From positions 1 to 21,757 of the forward strand of contig CAYXRK010000074.1 of the NCBI GenBank assembly GCA_964467615.1: a stretch of 21,757 nucleotides of DNA, read 5' to 3'. Below are positions 9,636-16,884 of this stretch, in pieces (the first letter of the stretch is position 1; the number at the start of each line of letters is the position of its first letter). Under the pieces are notes generated by a model. It did no database searches, was not told the origin of the DNA, and saw only the letters and a program-made list of their open reading frames with translations. The translations under genes and the position numbers were made by a program. Origin of the DNA: CAYXRK01 sp964467615. Its GTDB lineage: Bacteria; Hydrogenedentota; Hydrogenedentia; Hydrogenedentales; GCA-2746185.

Positions 9636-11123
9636 ATGTCGCTTTCAGAAACTGACAGAACGCGGCTTGAAGTCTCAGCTCGGATGAGCGGCCCCGATAA
9701 GGCCCGGTTGGGGCAGTTCCTAACGCCTTCGGTCATCGCGCAGTTTATGGCCGCGCTGTTTACAGAGTCTCACACTTCTCATTGCCGATTGCTTGATGCT
9801 GGTGCGGGAATCGGTTCGCTTTCGGCGGCGTTCCTCGAGAGGTGCGCTACTGGGGAACTTCGATTTGAAGAGGTCGAAGTCGATGCCTTTGAAATCGATT
9901 TAGGTCTTCACCCGTATTTGGCTCGGACCCTTAATGCATACAAGGAACGCGTGAACGTCGATCCGAATGTTCGAGGAGGAGACTTCATTGAAGCCGCAGT
10001 CAGGGAGTTGTCCAATGATCTTTTTGCGGACAACCTTCCGCGATATACGCACACCATCTTAAATCCTCCGTATAAGAAGATTCGAAGCAGTTCCACTTAC
10101 CGCACCGCCCTGCGGAGAGTCGGTATAGAAACCGTCAATTTATATTCGGCGTTCGTCGCGTTGTCACTATCGCTGCTTGACAACCACGGCCAACTCGTCG
10201 CCATCATCCCGCGAAGCTTCTGCAACGGCCCATATTACAAACCGTTCAGAGAGTACATCCTAGAGCGTTCCACGATTCGGCATTTGCACCTATTCGAGTC
10301 GCGAAAGAACGCGTTTAGGGACGATCACGTGCTCCAAGAAAACATCATCATCATGTTGGAACGCGGCGCCGTGCAAGGCGACGTAGTGATTTCTACTTCG
10401 ACCGACAGTAGTTTCAAGGATATCGTAAGACACACGCATCGCATCGAAAGTATCCTCGTTCCCGATGACCGTGAGCGCTTCATCCACATACCGACATCGC
10501 CTGATTGCATCTCGATTGAACCGCCATTGTTCTGCTCGTCTCTACACGATATTGGTATTGAAGTGTCAACCGGCCCGGTGGTCGATTTTCGTTTGAGAGA
10601 TCATCTACGCAGTATGCCTGGGCCTGGCACGGTCCCTCTCCTCTACCCTGGTCACTTGAAGGGGCAGGGCACCGAGTGGCCGAAGCCTGGATCAAGAAAG
10701 CCCAACGCAATCTGCCGCAATGCCGATACGGAAAAGTGGTTCTTCCCGATGGGATTCTATTGTGCGGTGCGCCGGTTCTCTTCGAAGGAAGAGAGACGAC
10801 GGATAATGGCCAGCGTTGTACAGCCAAGTGGTTTCATCGGGGCCGATTTACTCGCCTTTGAGAACCACCTGAATGTTTTTCACGAGTGCAAGCATGGACT
10901 GCCAGAGGCGCTGGCGCACGGGTTGGCCGTGTTTCTAAATTCAACCGTGGTTGATGAGCATTTCCGGCGTTTCAACGGTCACACTCAGGTCAATGCGGCC
11001 GACCTTAGACAGATGAAGTATCCAAATCGCCGCGCGTTGATCGCGCTTGGAAAGTGGGCCATGGGCTGCGGCGAGCTAACGCAGGAATTGATCGACGATC
11101 ATCTGAATAGATTGGCCGCATGA
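9636..11123 (+). CDS. N6-adenine DNA methyltransferase of a type II R-M system (PstI/BsuBI-like)
   Basis: This 495-aa enzyme methylates adenine in the recognition site and protects host DNA from its partner nuclease. GQFLTP near residue 27 is the motif X region typical of gamma-class N6-adenine methyltransferases. SAM-binding motif I is DAGAGIG starting at Asp54, and catalytic motif IV is NPPY at 143-146. The C-terminal third, which should contain target recognition, has no motif I can name. The length fits M.PstI and M.BsuBI, each about 500 aa. The start at 9636 has GAGG about 9 nt upstream. Its TGA overlaps the ATG of the endonuclease gene (ATGA at 11120-11123), which implies translational coupling. 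Specificity for CTGCAG is inferred from the partner's family, not read from this protein. Confidence 0.92.
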   Translation: MSLSETDRTRLEVSARMSGPDKARLGQFLTPSVIAQFMAALFTESHTSHCRLLDAGAGIGSLSAAFLERCATGELRFEEVEVDAFEIDLGLHPYLARTLNAYKERVNVDPNVRGGDFIEAAVRELSNDLFADNLPRYTHTILNPPYKKIRSSSTYRTALRRVGIETVNLYSAFVALSLSLLDNHGQLVAIIPRSFCNGPYYKPFREYILERSTIRHLHLFESRKNAFRDDHVLQENIIIMLERGAVQGDVVISTSTDSSFKDIVRHTHRIESILVPDDRERFIHIPTSPDCISIEPPLFCSSLHDIGIEVSTGPVVDFRLRDHLRSMPGPGTVPLLYPGHLKGQGTEWPKPGSRKPNAICRNADTEKWFFPMGFYCAVRRFSSKEERRRIMASVVQPSGFIGADLLAFENHLNVFHECKHGLPEALAHGLAVFLNSTVVDEHFRRFNGHTQVNAADLRQMKYPNRRALIALGKWAMGCGELTQELIDDHLNRLAA

Positions 11124-12067
11124 TCGGGAAAATCCAGAAGCGCCTAAAGGAAGCGATGGAGGTATTAGATTCTCTCGGCTTACCCCGCGCACAACGGAAC
11201 GAACGTTCGGCACTCTGCTTGCTCGCGTTGCTCGATATCACACCGACCAAGAATTGGACGCAAGCACACGATCCGCTCGTTGGAATCACGCCGATAATGA
11301 ATTGGGCGAGCAAACACTACAAGAAGGAATACGCGCCGAACACTCGCGAGACTGTGCGCCGACAGACAATGCATCAATTTGTTGATGCTGGAATCGCGCT
11401 CTACAATCCGGACAAACCAGATCGCCCTGTGAATAGCCCAAAGGCGGTCTACCAAATCGAACCAGCCGCTCTCGCTCTGTTACGGAGTTTCGGCACGAAT
11501 CAGTGGCGTAGAAATTTGACCGACTATCTCACACAACACAAGACGCTGAAAGCGAAGTATGCGAATGCCCGAGAACATAACCATATCCCGGTGCAGATTG
11601 CACCGAACAAGAAGATCAAGCTCAGCCCTGGCGCCCACAGCGAACTAATCCGAGCAATTATCGAGGATTTCGCGCCACGTTTTGTTCCGGGCAGCGTACT
11701 GGTTTACGCGGGTGACACCGGCGATAAGTGGGGTTATTTCGATGCGACACTCCTCAAGACGCTAGGTCTCGTTGTGGATTCGCATGGAAAAATGCCGGAC
11801 GTTGTTCTCTACTATCCTGAACCTAATTGGCTTTTGATTGTAGAGTCTGTCACGAGCCACGGCCCAGTCAATGCCAAGCGGCACGCTGAGTTGGCGAGTT
11901 TGTTTTCTCGCTCAACCGCCGGGATTGTCTATGTGACGGCTTTCCCCAACCGGGCGACTATGGCGCGTTACTTGGTCGATATCGCATGGGAAACAGAAGT
12001 GTGGGTCGCCGATGCCCCCTCTCACCTTATACATTTCGACGGCGAGCGATTTCTCGGCCCGTATTAG
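11120..12067 (+). CDS. Type II restriction endonuclease, BsuBI/PstI family
   Basis: This 315-aa protein is close in length to BsuBI and PstI (about 316 and 326 aa). The N-terminal half looks helical with a winged-helix character (residues about 1-110) and probably helps bind DNA. The C-terminal half carries the family signature: AGDTGDKWGYFD, then MPDVVLYY with Asp227, and IVESVTSHGPVNAKR with Glu242. This resembles a PD-(D/E)xK nuclease core, but the usual Lys two residues after Glu is Val244. The family cuts CTGCAG, so the same or a related site is expected. The start overlaps the methyltransferase stop by 4 nt, so methylase is made before nuclease. No C-protein gene or operator is visible. 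A hairpin at 12100-12134 lies just downstream. Confidence 0.9.
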   Translation: MIGKIQKRLKEAMEVLDSLGLPRAQRNERSALCLLALLDITPTKNWTQAHDPLVGITPIMNWASKHYKKEYAPNTRETVRRQTMHQFVDAGIALYNPDKPDRPVNSPKAVYQIEPAALALLRSFGTNQWRRNLTDYLTQHKTLKAKYANAREHNHIPVQIAPNKKIKLSPGAHSELIRAIIEDFAPRFVPGSVLVYAGDTGDKWGYFDATLLKTLGLVVDSHGKMPDVVLYYPEPNWLLIVESVTSHGPVNAKRHAELASLFSRSTAGIVYVTAFPNRATMARYLVDIAWETEVWVADAPSHLIHFDGERFLGPY

Positions 12068-12099
12068 GTCTCTACGCACAACGTCTTAGCACGACGCAG

Positions 12100-12134
12100 A
12101 ACGAGGGACGTAGCCTTCATCACAAGCCCTCGTT
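12100..12134. terminator. Hairpin between convergent endonuclease and DUF2283 genes
   Basis: A perfect 8-bp inverted repeat, AACGAGGG (12100-12107) / CCCTCGTT (12127-12134), with a 19-nt loop. It lies 32 nt past the endonuclease stop and overlaps the stop codon of the DUF2283 gene on the other strand. Position suggests a two-way transcription stop, but neither side has a T-run. Confidence 0.45.
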
Positions 12135-12378
12135 ACTCGCTAGCTTCGCGATTGAGCCGCAACGCGGCGCTGAGGGGGACTTCGAATAGCGTGTTCCGCG
12201 AAAGGCGCGCCGTGAAGAAGAGGACTTCGAGGTTTTCGACTTGGCCGGTGGTGGGGTTAAGACGCGCGATTACGTCGTCTCCGAGTTCCTCGGATTCTTG
12301 ATCGGCGTACGGCGGACAGGTGTCGACGTGGAGGATGTCTGCTTCGCGGTCGTATTCGAATCTTAATGTCGCTGCCAT
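12133..12378 (-). CDS. DUF2283 family small protein
   Basis: This 81-aa protein matches the DUF2283 pattern: a tyrosine/aspartate start (FEYDREADILHV), the PPYADQESEELGDDVIARLN core, and a GQVENLEVLFF end. Members are small beta-rich proteins of unknown function, widespread in bacteria and often scattered near toxin-antitoxin or mobile loci. A GAGG about 11 nt upstream supports the ATG at 12378. It is convergent with the restriction endonuclease gene and lies 27 nt downstream of the aminopeptidase remnant on the same strand. No partner gene is evident. Confidence 0.8.
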   Translation of the reverse strand: MAATLRFEYDREADILHVDTCPPYADQESEELGDDVIARLNPTTGQVENLEVLFFTARLSRNTLFEVPLSAALRLNREASE

Positions 12379-12405
12379 TTGATTTGATCCCTCGGCGATA
12401 AATCC

Positions 12406-12531
12406 TCAGTTGGATTGGCTGAGTATCCATTGTGTGAACAAGCGGACGCCGTAGCCGGTGGGGTGTTGTTTGTTCCAGTAGGGGATGTTGGCGATGCCCC
12501 AGGCGGCGCCGGCGATGTCGATGTGGGCCCA
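12406..12531 (-). pseudogene. Leucyl aminopeptidase (M17) C-terminal fragment
   Basis: The last 41 codons before the TGA at 12406 encode a recognisable end of an M17 leucyl aminopeptidase: WAHIDIAGAAW, then PYWNK, then TGYGVRLFTQWIL. In intact enzymes this lies at the end of a protein of about 500 residues. The rest of the catalytic domain, including the metal ligands, is absent from all frames here. Upstream in the same frame the sequence changes to something unrelated (see the integrase-like fragment). This is a truncated remnant with no expected activity. Confidence 0.75.
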
Positions 12532-12585
12532 GCGGCGAAGCCGCCGTGCAAGGTCTGCGAAGGGTTGGAGGCCGTTGCGCGCGCA

Positions 12586-12726
12586 TCGGCGGGTCCACCT
12601 TTCGCTAATCGGGGCGTGGTAGCGGGCTTTCGCGTCGGCGCTTCCGTGCTTTCCGAGATCGCGTCGGTGGCCGTCGATTTCGACGCATTCCAGGCCGGAA
12701 GAATGGCGGCGGTAGGGGTGCGTGGG
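12586..12726 (-). pseudogene. Integrase N-terminal remnant (planctomycete-type)
   Basis: Codons 17-63 of an open frame running from 12774 to 12406 read PYRRHSSG, then CVEIDGHRRDLGKHGS, then ADAKARYHAPISERW. This resembles the N-terminal arm of tyrosine recombinases common in planctomycete-like genomes, where a Y..H.SG.A.V..DG...LG.HGS..AK..Y..LI.EW pattern precedes the core-binding domain. The core-binding and catalytic domains are missing. It lies about 130 nt from the 3' end of a tRNA-Arg gene, a typical integration point. Recognition is from memory of the family and needs a profile search. Confidence 0.55.
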
Positions 12727-12858
12727 GCGCGAAACGTGGTCATTGGTACGGCCTCCAAGGTCTTGTTCGGGCAACTTGTCCGAATGAGCCTAGGGGTCAT
12801 GGCCGCACCGTCACGTCGACGGGTAACGCTAAGTTCGCGTTTGAGCGGTGGTTATGAA

Positions 12859-12935
12859 TGGTGTACCCGGAGGGACTCGAACCCCCAACCTCTTGGTCCG
12901 TAGCCAAGCACTCTATCCAATTGAGCTACGGGTAC
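12859..12935 (-). tRNA. tRNA-Arg (anticodon ACG), CCA encoded
   Basis: Read on the minus strand, the sequence folds as a full cloverleaf. The acceptor GTACCCG pairs with CGGGTAC, the D-stem is GCTC/GAGT, and the anticodon stem CTTGG/CCAAG encloses loop CTACGGA with anticodon ACG (Arg, CGN codons; A34 is normally edited to inosine by TadA). The variable loop is AGGTT, the T-stem GGGGG/CCCTC has loop TTCGAGT, and the discriminator is A at 12862. The 3' CCA is encoded at 12861-12859. The 5' end is at 12935. Confidence 0.96.
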
Positions 12936-12991
12936 ACGCGCGAGTTGAAAAGTATAGCAATGGTCCGTTCGCGGGACAAGCGGCTTGCGTT

Positions 12992-13786
12992 CTACTCAGA
13001 CCGCTTTGGCGGCCAGGGGACAAACCCGCTGGTTCGGCGCATGTAGTCCTCGTAGCCGGGCTTTGACTTTTTCAGGCCGCGCTCGAGTAGCGCCGCGCCG
13101 GAGACTTTGAGCAGGAAATAGTTCATTACGATTGGGCCGAAAATCGTCCACCAGCCTCCTGCGGCGACCGCGATGAGATAGATTCCCCACCACATGGCGG
13201 CATCGCCGAAGTAGTTTGGGTGACGTGTATATTTCCAGAGACCCGTGGTCAGCAGCTTGCCCTTGTTCGCGGGGTCTCGTTTGAATCGCACGAGTTGCGC
13301 ATCGCCGCCGACTTCGAAGAACAGCCCGATTACCCACAGCGCGGCGCCCGCGAAATCCAATGCGCTGAGAGCGCCGGCTTCGGTTGTACGTTGCGCCGCA
13401 AACAACGGCATCGCGATTACCCACATTAGCAGACCCTGCATCACAAACACCGTGACGAAACTCCGCCACCAAAACGCCGGCCCCACTTTCGCCCGCATTC
13501 TTCGGTAGCGGTAGTCTTCGCCCTTGTCGGCGTTGCGCTGGAACAAATATCCCGCGAGGCGAACGCCCCATACGGTCACGAGCGCCGCGATCAACAGCCC
13601 CCGCGTTGTCCGCGCCTCGGATCCCCAGTAGTACACCCAGGCCTGCAACACGAAGCCGCCGCCCCACAGGATGTCCACGATGCTCGCGTCGCGCAGCCGG
13701 ACGCTCAGCACCCAGCCCAGCGTGACGTATGCGAGTATCGCGCCGAGCGCGGCCAATGGATCCGGGACAAAATCCAACGTCGCCAA
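12992..13786 (-). CDS. DUF1295 integral membrane protein (steroid 5-alpha-reductase-like fold)
   Basis: This 264-aa protein has about six or seven hydrophobic segments and the DUF1295 hallmark near the C-terminus, GLWKYTRHPNYFGD followed by a membrane segment, then PGYEDYMRRTSGFVPWPPK. The fold is shared with steroid 5-alpha reductases and isoprenylcysteine methyltransferases, where the RHPNY region binds the NADPH or SAM cofactor. The bacterial substrate is unknown. The start is TTG at 13786, chosen because GGAGG lies 8 nt upstream and the domain begins at once; no in-frame ATG is near. The upstream gene on the same strand ends only 3 nt before this start, so the two are very likely one operon. 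Confidence 0.9.
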   Translation of the reverse strand: MATLDFVPDPLAALGAILAYVTLGWVLSVRLRDASIVDILWGGGFVLQAWVYYWGSEARTTRGLLIAALVTVWGVRLAGYLFQRNADKGEDYRYRRMRAKVGPAFWWRSFVTVFVMQGLLMWVIAMPLFAAQRTTEAGALSALDFAGAALWVIGLFFEVGGDAQLVRFKRDPANKGKLLTTGLWKYTRHPNYFGDAAMWWGIYLIAVAAGGWWTIFGPIVMNYFLLKVSGAALLERGLKKSKPGYEDYMRRTSGFVPWPPKRSE

Positions 13787-13789
13787 TCG

Positions 13790-14308
13790 CTATTCCTCCG
13801 TCATTCCGTAACGCTGTTGCAAATATTCCGCGTCGCGAATTCGCACGAACACAAATACCTCATGCAGCAAGTTGACAAGGGCGCGCGCGCCGTATGCGTA
13901 TTGGTTTCGCTTGACGGTGAGCGAGATGGACATGTTTCCGCGCCGCACCGCGCACGCGACCTCGGCCCGCTTCGCGTCAACCCGCCGGTGCGCCGGCAAT
14001 CCTGCGTCGGACCGCCCCTTCACGAACGCCCGGACTTCCCGCGCCAAATCGTCGCGCTCGGCGACATGCGGCAGAACGTCCTTGAACGTTAGCGTCGCCG
14101 TGTTCTCGTTCAACACCAACGTGAACGGCGACAGATGCAGCCACACAAATCGAAACGTCGTTACGCCTGCCTTGCCCGGCGCGGGGGAGTAGCCGCTGAA
14201 CACGCCACGCCGGGCATACTCCCGCAACACCGATTCCACTGCGTGCAAATGCCGACCGGGCATGCTCAATTCCCCGCCTGTTAAGAAAGCGTCTCGTCGA
14301 TAGGCCAT
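13790..14308 (-). CDS. Hypothetical protein, 172 aa
   Basis: I do not recognise a family. The protein is soluble-looking, with no signal peptide or membrane segment. It begins MAYRRDAF and has a mixed alpha/beta pattern: an N-terminal helix (HAVESVLREYARRGVF), a central beta-rich part (TTFRFVWLHL, FTLVLNENTATLTF), then a basic segment and a C-terminal hydrophobic helix region (ALVNLLHEVFVFVRI). GGGGAA lies about 7 nt before the ATG at 14308. Its stop is 3 nt from the TTG start of the DUF1295 gene, so co-expression with that membrane protein is likely. The 253 nt between it and the next gene (14309-14561) hold no gene that I can support. Confidence 0.7.
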   Translation of the reverse strand: MAYRRDAFLTGGELSMPGRHLHAVESVLREYARRGVFSGYSPAPGKAGVTTFRFVWLHLSPFTLVLNENTATLTFKDVLPHVAERDDLAREVRAFVKGRSDAGLPAHRRVDAKRAEVACAVRRGNMSISLTVKRNQYAYGARALVNLLHEVFVFVRIRDAEYLQQRYGMTEE

Positions 14309-14561
14309 ATATTCCCCGCAGTGCTACCCGCCGCGATACTGACCGAGAACATAGGTTACCCGAAACGAATTTCCCGGTCTCTTTCTTTGCGACCCCGCAT
14401 ATGGCGGGATCTGGGCAGCGAATGACTAACGGCATCGGGCCCACGGTATCGGAGACGTCGGGGTGTGTCGGGACCGCTTCGCCGAGCTTACGGCCTCTTC
14501 ACGATGACAGAAAAAGTGCGTCGCGATAGCCTCGACCCGTTGGGGACGGGCCTTGTTCTCT

Positions 14562-14825
14562 CTATTTTTCTTCGGCAAATGCGAGGCCGTTTTCTTCGAG
14601 GGATTTTTGCAGTTGTTTGAGCGCGTTGGGCCCTATGCCGTGCCATGCTTCGACTTCGCTTTTCGTTTTCTTGGTGAGTTGTTTCAGGTTGGCGATTCCG
14701 TGGCCAGCGAGCGCACGTTGAGCCGGCACCGGCAGCTTTGCTGGAATTCCCGGGATTATTTCTCTTCCGCGAACTTTTTCCATCGGGTCATCTTCATTCA
14801 TTGAGACTTTGTCATAATCCAGCAT
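14562..14825 (-). CDS. Small helix-hairpin-helix protein (RNAP alpha-CTD-like)
   Basis: This 87-aa protein is mostly a single helix-hairpin-helix module: PAQRALAGHGIANLKQL, then EVEAWHGIGPNALKQL, ending LEENGLAFAEEK. The GIGPNAL turn is the DNA-backbone-binding hairpin, and the arrangement resembles the C-terminal domain of RNA polymerase alpha. Stand-alone proteins of this size are common and of unknown role; non-specific DNA binding is plausible. The start is uncertain. ATG 14825 has AGGA about 13 nt upstream; internal Met codons at residues 9 and 15 have no better site. It is divergent from the acyl-CoA synthetase gene, with 78 nt between them. Confidence 0.8.
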   Translation of the reverse strand: MLDYDKVSMNEDDPMEKVRGREIIPGIPAKLPVPAQRALAGHGIANLKQLTKKTKSEVEAWHGIGPNALKQLQKSLEENGLAFAEEK

Positions 14826-14903
14826 TGTCGAATTCGAGTCCTAGTTTCAAGGTAGAATGCGGAGGAGCAAGGCGAGAGGCACCGACAGGGAGAGGGCACA
14901 AGG

Positions 14904-16466
14904 ATGATTCAAGCGAAACATTTGCCGGAGTTGGCGGAGAAGGCGCTGCAAGTTCAGGGTGAGCGGCGCACGTTTTGGATGATGGGCGAGTTCGTGACGA
15001 ACGTGCAGATTGCGGACCGCGCCCGGCGCTTTAAGCGGGCGTTGGAGGAGCACGGGATCGGCAAGGGCGACGTTGCGTGTATGTGCATCGTCAATAACCC
15101 GTATGTCTACTCGATTTTCGGCGGAATTTTCCGGACGGGCGCGACGGCGGCGCCGGTAATGTTTCAATTGAGCGCGAAGGAACTGAATTACATCTTCGGT
15201 CACACCGAGGCGAAGTGCATCATCACCGACTCGCTGCTCATCGATAAAGTGCGCGAGGCGGTGAAGGACCTTCCGCATGTGGAATGGATCGGCGTGCTCG
15301 GCGGGCAGGACAACGAAACGGCAACGCCTCGGGAGTACCGGCTGGATTCGTTCTTCGAGCGCGATCCCGATCCGGCGATTCCGGCGATTGAATCGGATGA
15401 CGTTGCGATCATGCTGTATACATCGGGCACGACGGGCCGCCCGAAGGGCGTGATGCTGTCGCACGCGAACCTTCTGGCTTCGGCGAAAGCCGGGTACTTG
15501 GCGAGCGAATTCCATGCGCGCGAGCACCCGATCGTTTCGATCAACGCTCTGCCGATGGCGCACATTTTCGGCGTGGGCGTGATGAACTCGGGGTATCTCG
15601 CCAACCCGGAATTTACGCCGGGTTACGCGGTGCAGGAGATTTGGTTCGATCCGGACCGCTTCATGAAGCTGATCGACGAGCATAAGGTGACGGACGTGGC
15701 GGGCGTTCCGACGATGCTGGCGATGTTGCTCAACCACCCGACCTGCGAGCAGTACGACCTGAGATCACTGAAGGTCGCGAGTATCGGGGCTGCGCCGCTT
15801 TCGGTAGATTTGGCGCGGCAATTCTCGGAGCGGACGGGCTGCCGCATTCGCCAAATCTACGGCATGACCGAGAACACGGGAATCGGCGCGGGGGACCGGA
15901 TATCGCGGCCGTATCGGCCGGGATCGACGGGGCCAGCCTACGACGATATGCAGCTTCGGGTCGTCGATGACAACGGCAACGACATGCCGCCGGGGCAGTC
16001 CGGCGAAATTGTGACGCGCGGGCCATCGACGATGAAGGGCTACTTCAAGCAAGCCGAAGAAACGGCGAAGACGATCCGCGGAGGGTGGCTGCACACTGGG
16101 GACATCGGGTACTTGGACGCAGACGGTTATCTTTTCGTCGTCGACCGGAAGAAGGACATGATCATCAAGGGCGGCGAGAACATTTTCCCCGCGGAGATCG
16201 AGAACGCGCTGTATGAGCACCCCGACGTTGCGGAGGCGGCGGCGGTGGGAGCGCCGGACGCAAAGTACGGCGAGATCGTGGTGGCGTACGTCGTGCCGCG
16301 CGGCGACGCGATTCCGAACGAGCAGGACCTCATTGATCACGTTAAGACACAAATCACGCCGTTCAAAGCGCCGAGCCGGATCCATTTCATACAGGCTCTA
16401 CCGAAGAGTGGCGTGGGCAAGATATTGCGGCGGGAACTACGGGAGATGGCAAAGGACGGGAGTTAA
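14904..16466 (+). CDS. Acyl-CoA synthetase (AMP-forming ligase)
   Basis: This 520-aa enzyme activates a carboxylic acid, probably a fatty acid, with ATP to an acyl-adenylate and then to acyl-CoA. The ANL-superfamily motifs are in order: P-loop YTSGTTGRPKG at 172-182, the A5-type YGMTENTG, GWLHTGDIG, the hinge DRKKDMIIKGGENIFP, and the catalytic Lys506 in PKSGVGK. The length is normal for a complete medium- or long-chain ligase, with no signal peptide or carrier domain. GAGAGG lies about 9 nt before the ATG. It stands alone between divergent and unrelated genes. It is 8 kb from the PKS pair, so supply of starter acyl groups to that PKS is possible but unsupported. Confidence 0.94.
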   Translation: MIQAKHLPELAEKALQVQGERRTFWMMGEFVTNVQIADRARRFKRALEEHGIGKGDVACMCIVNNPYVYSIFGGIFRTGATAAPVMFQLSAKELNYIFGHTEAKCIITDSLLIDKVREAVKDLPHVEWIGVLGGQDNETATPREYRLDSFFERDPDPAIPAIESDDVAIMLYTSGTTGRPKGVMLSHANLLASAKAGYLASEFHAREHPIVSINALPMAHIFGVGVMNSGYLANPEFTPGYAVQEIWFDPDRFMKLIDEHKVTDVAGVPTMLAMLLNHPTCEQYDLRSLKVASIGAAPLSVDLARQFSERTGCRIRQIYGMTENTGIGAGDRISRPYRPGSTGPAYDDMQLRVVDDNGNDMPPGQSGEIVTRGPSTMKGYFKQAEETAKTIRGGWLHTGDIGYLDADGYLFVVDRKKDMIIKGGENIFPAEIENALYEHPDVAEAAAVGAPDAKYGEIVVAYVVPRGDAIPNEQDLIDHVKTQITPFKAPSRIHFIQALPKSGVGKILRRELREMAKDGS

Positions 16467-16509
16467 CGAGCCGTCATCGTACACACTCCCGTGCAGATTT
16501 GGAACTGCT

Positions 16510-16538
16510 TTGTCCGATTTGGGGTCTCACGTTATACT
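16510..16538 (+). promoter_or_regulatory. Sigma70-like promoter for the 68-aa gene
   Basis: TTGTCC (16510-16515) and TATACT (16533-16538) are separated by exactly 17 nt. Transcription would start near 16545, inside the left arm of the inverted repeat GGACCG (16544-16549) / CGGTCC (16580-16585). The mRNA would therefore begin with a GC-rich stem-loop before the start codon at 16624. Confidence 0.5.
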
Positions 16539-16623
16539 AATCGGGACCGTGTGACGCCGGGCGTGCCGGTGGTCGGATTCGGTCCAACTCAATACGAGGG
16601 TGCATCTGACAGGCGGTTGAATC

Positions 16624-16830
16624 ATGAGCAGCAGTAGCGGTTTCATGGACAGCACCACGAAACTGCTCAAGCGGGGCCGGGTAAAGACGTCATCATATAT
16701 GTACAAGTCTTGGCTCTCGCTTGTTCGCGGTTATGTCGTGGAGCGAATGGTGACCACGCCGAAAGGGTACTCGCTGGGCCGGCTCACGTATCAGAGGAGC
16801 TGGATCCTGAAGCGGCGCGATGCCCCGTGA
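16624..16830 (+). CDS. Small basic protein, 68 aa, unknown
   Basis: I do not recognise a family. The protein starts with a Ser-rich stretch (SSSSGF), is strongly basic (LLKRGRVK, LKRR), and has a central aromatic/hydrophobic part (YMYKSWLSLVRGYVVERM) but no clear membrane segment. Codon use resembles the neighbouring genes, which supports it as real. Upstream is only a weak Shine-Dalgarno sequence (AGGCGG about 8 nt before the ATG). A promoter lies at 16510-16538 and a terminator at 16848-16884, so it appears to be its own transcription unit. A nucleic-acid-binding or structural role would fit the charge but is a guess. It converges with the GT9 gene. Confidence 0.6.
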   Translation: MSSSSGFMDSTTKLLKRGRVKTSSYMYKSWLSLVRGYVVERMVTTPKGYSLGRLTYQRSWILKRRDAP

Positions 16831-16847
16831 GGGGAAGTCATTGTCGT

Positions 16848-16884
16848 AAGGCGGCGCTTCTTCGCGAGGCGCCGTTTCTATTTG
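16848..16884 (+). terminator. Rho-independent terminator after the 68-aa gene
   Basis: CGGCGC (16852-16857) pairs with GCGCCG (16869-16874). Three further pairs outside (A-T and G-T) are possible. The stem is followed by TTTCTATTT. It lies 18 nt past the stop of the small gene and overlaps the stop of the convergent GT9 gene. Confidence 0.65.

Noticed and set aside
12859..12900. Search for a duplicated tRNA-Arg 3' end (att site) marking the other end of an island
   Set aside because: No second copy of the T-arm/acceptor sequence was seen in 8333-12850, so island borders cannot be claimed.
14536..14565. CCCGT/ACGGG hairpin followed by a pyrimidine/T-rich run on the plus strand
   Set aside because: The stem is only 5 bp and no plus-strand gene ends upstream; on the minus strand, after the helix-hairpin-helix gene, there is no T-run.
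14904..16466. Acyl-CoA synthetase as part of the PKS pathway
   Set aside because: It is 8 kb away, separated by unrelated genes on both strands; nothing in the sequence links them.
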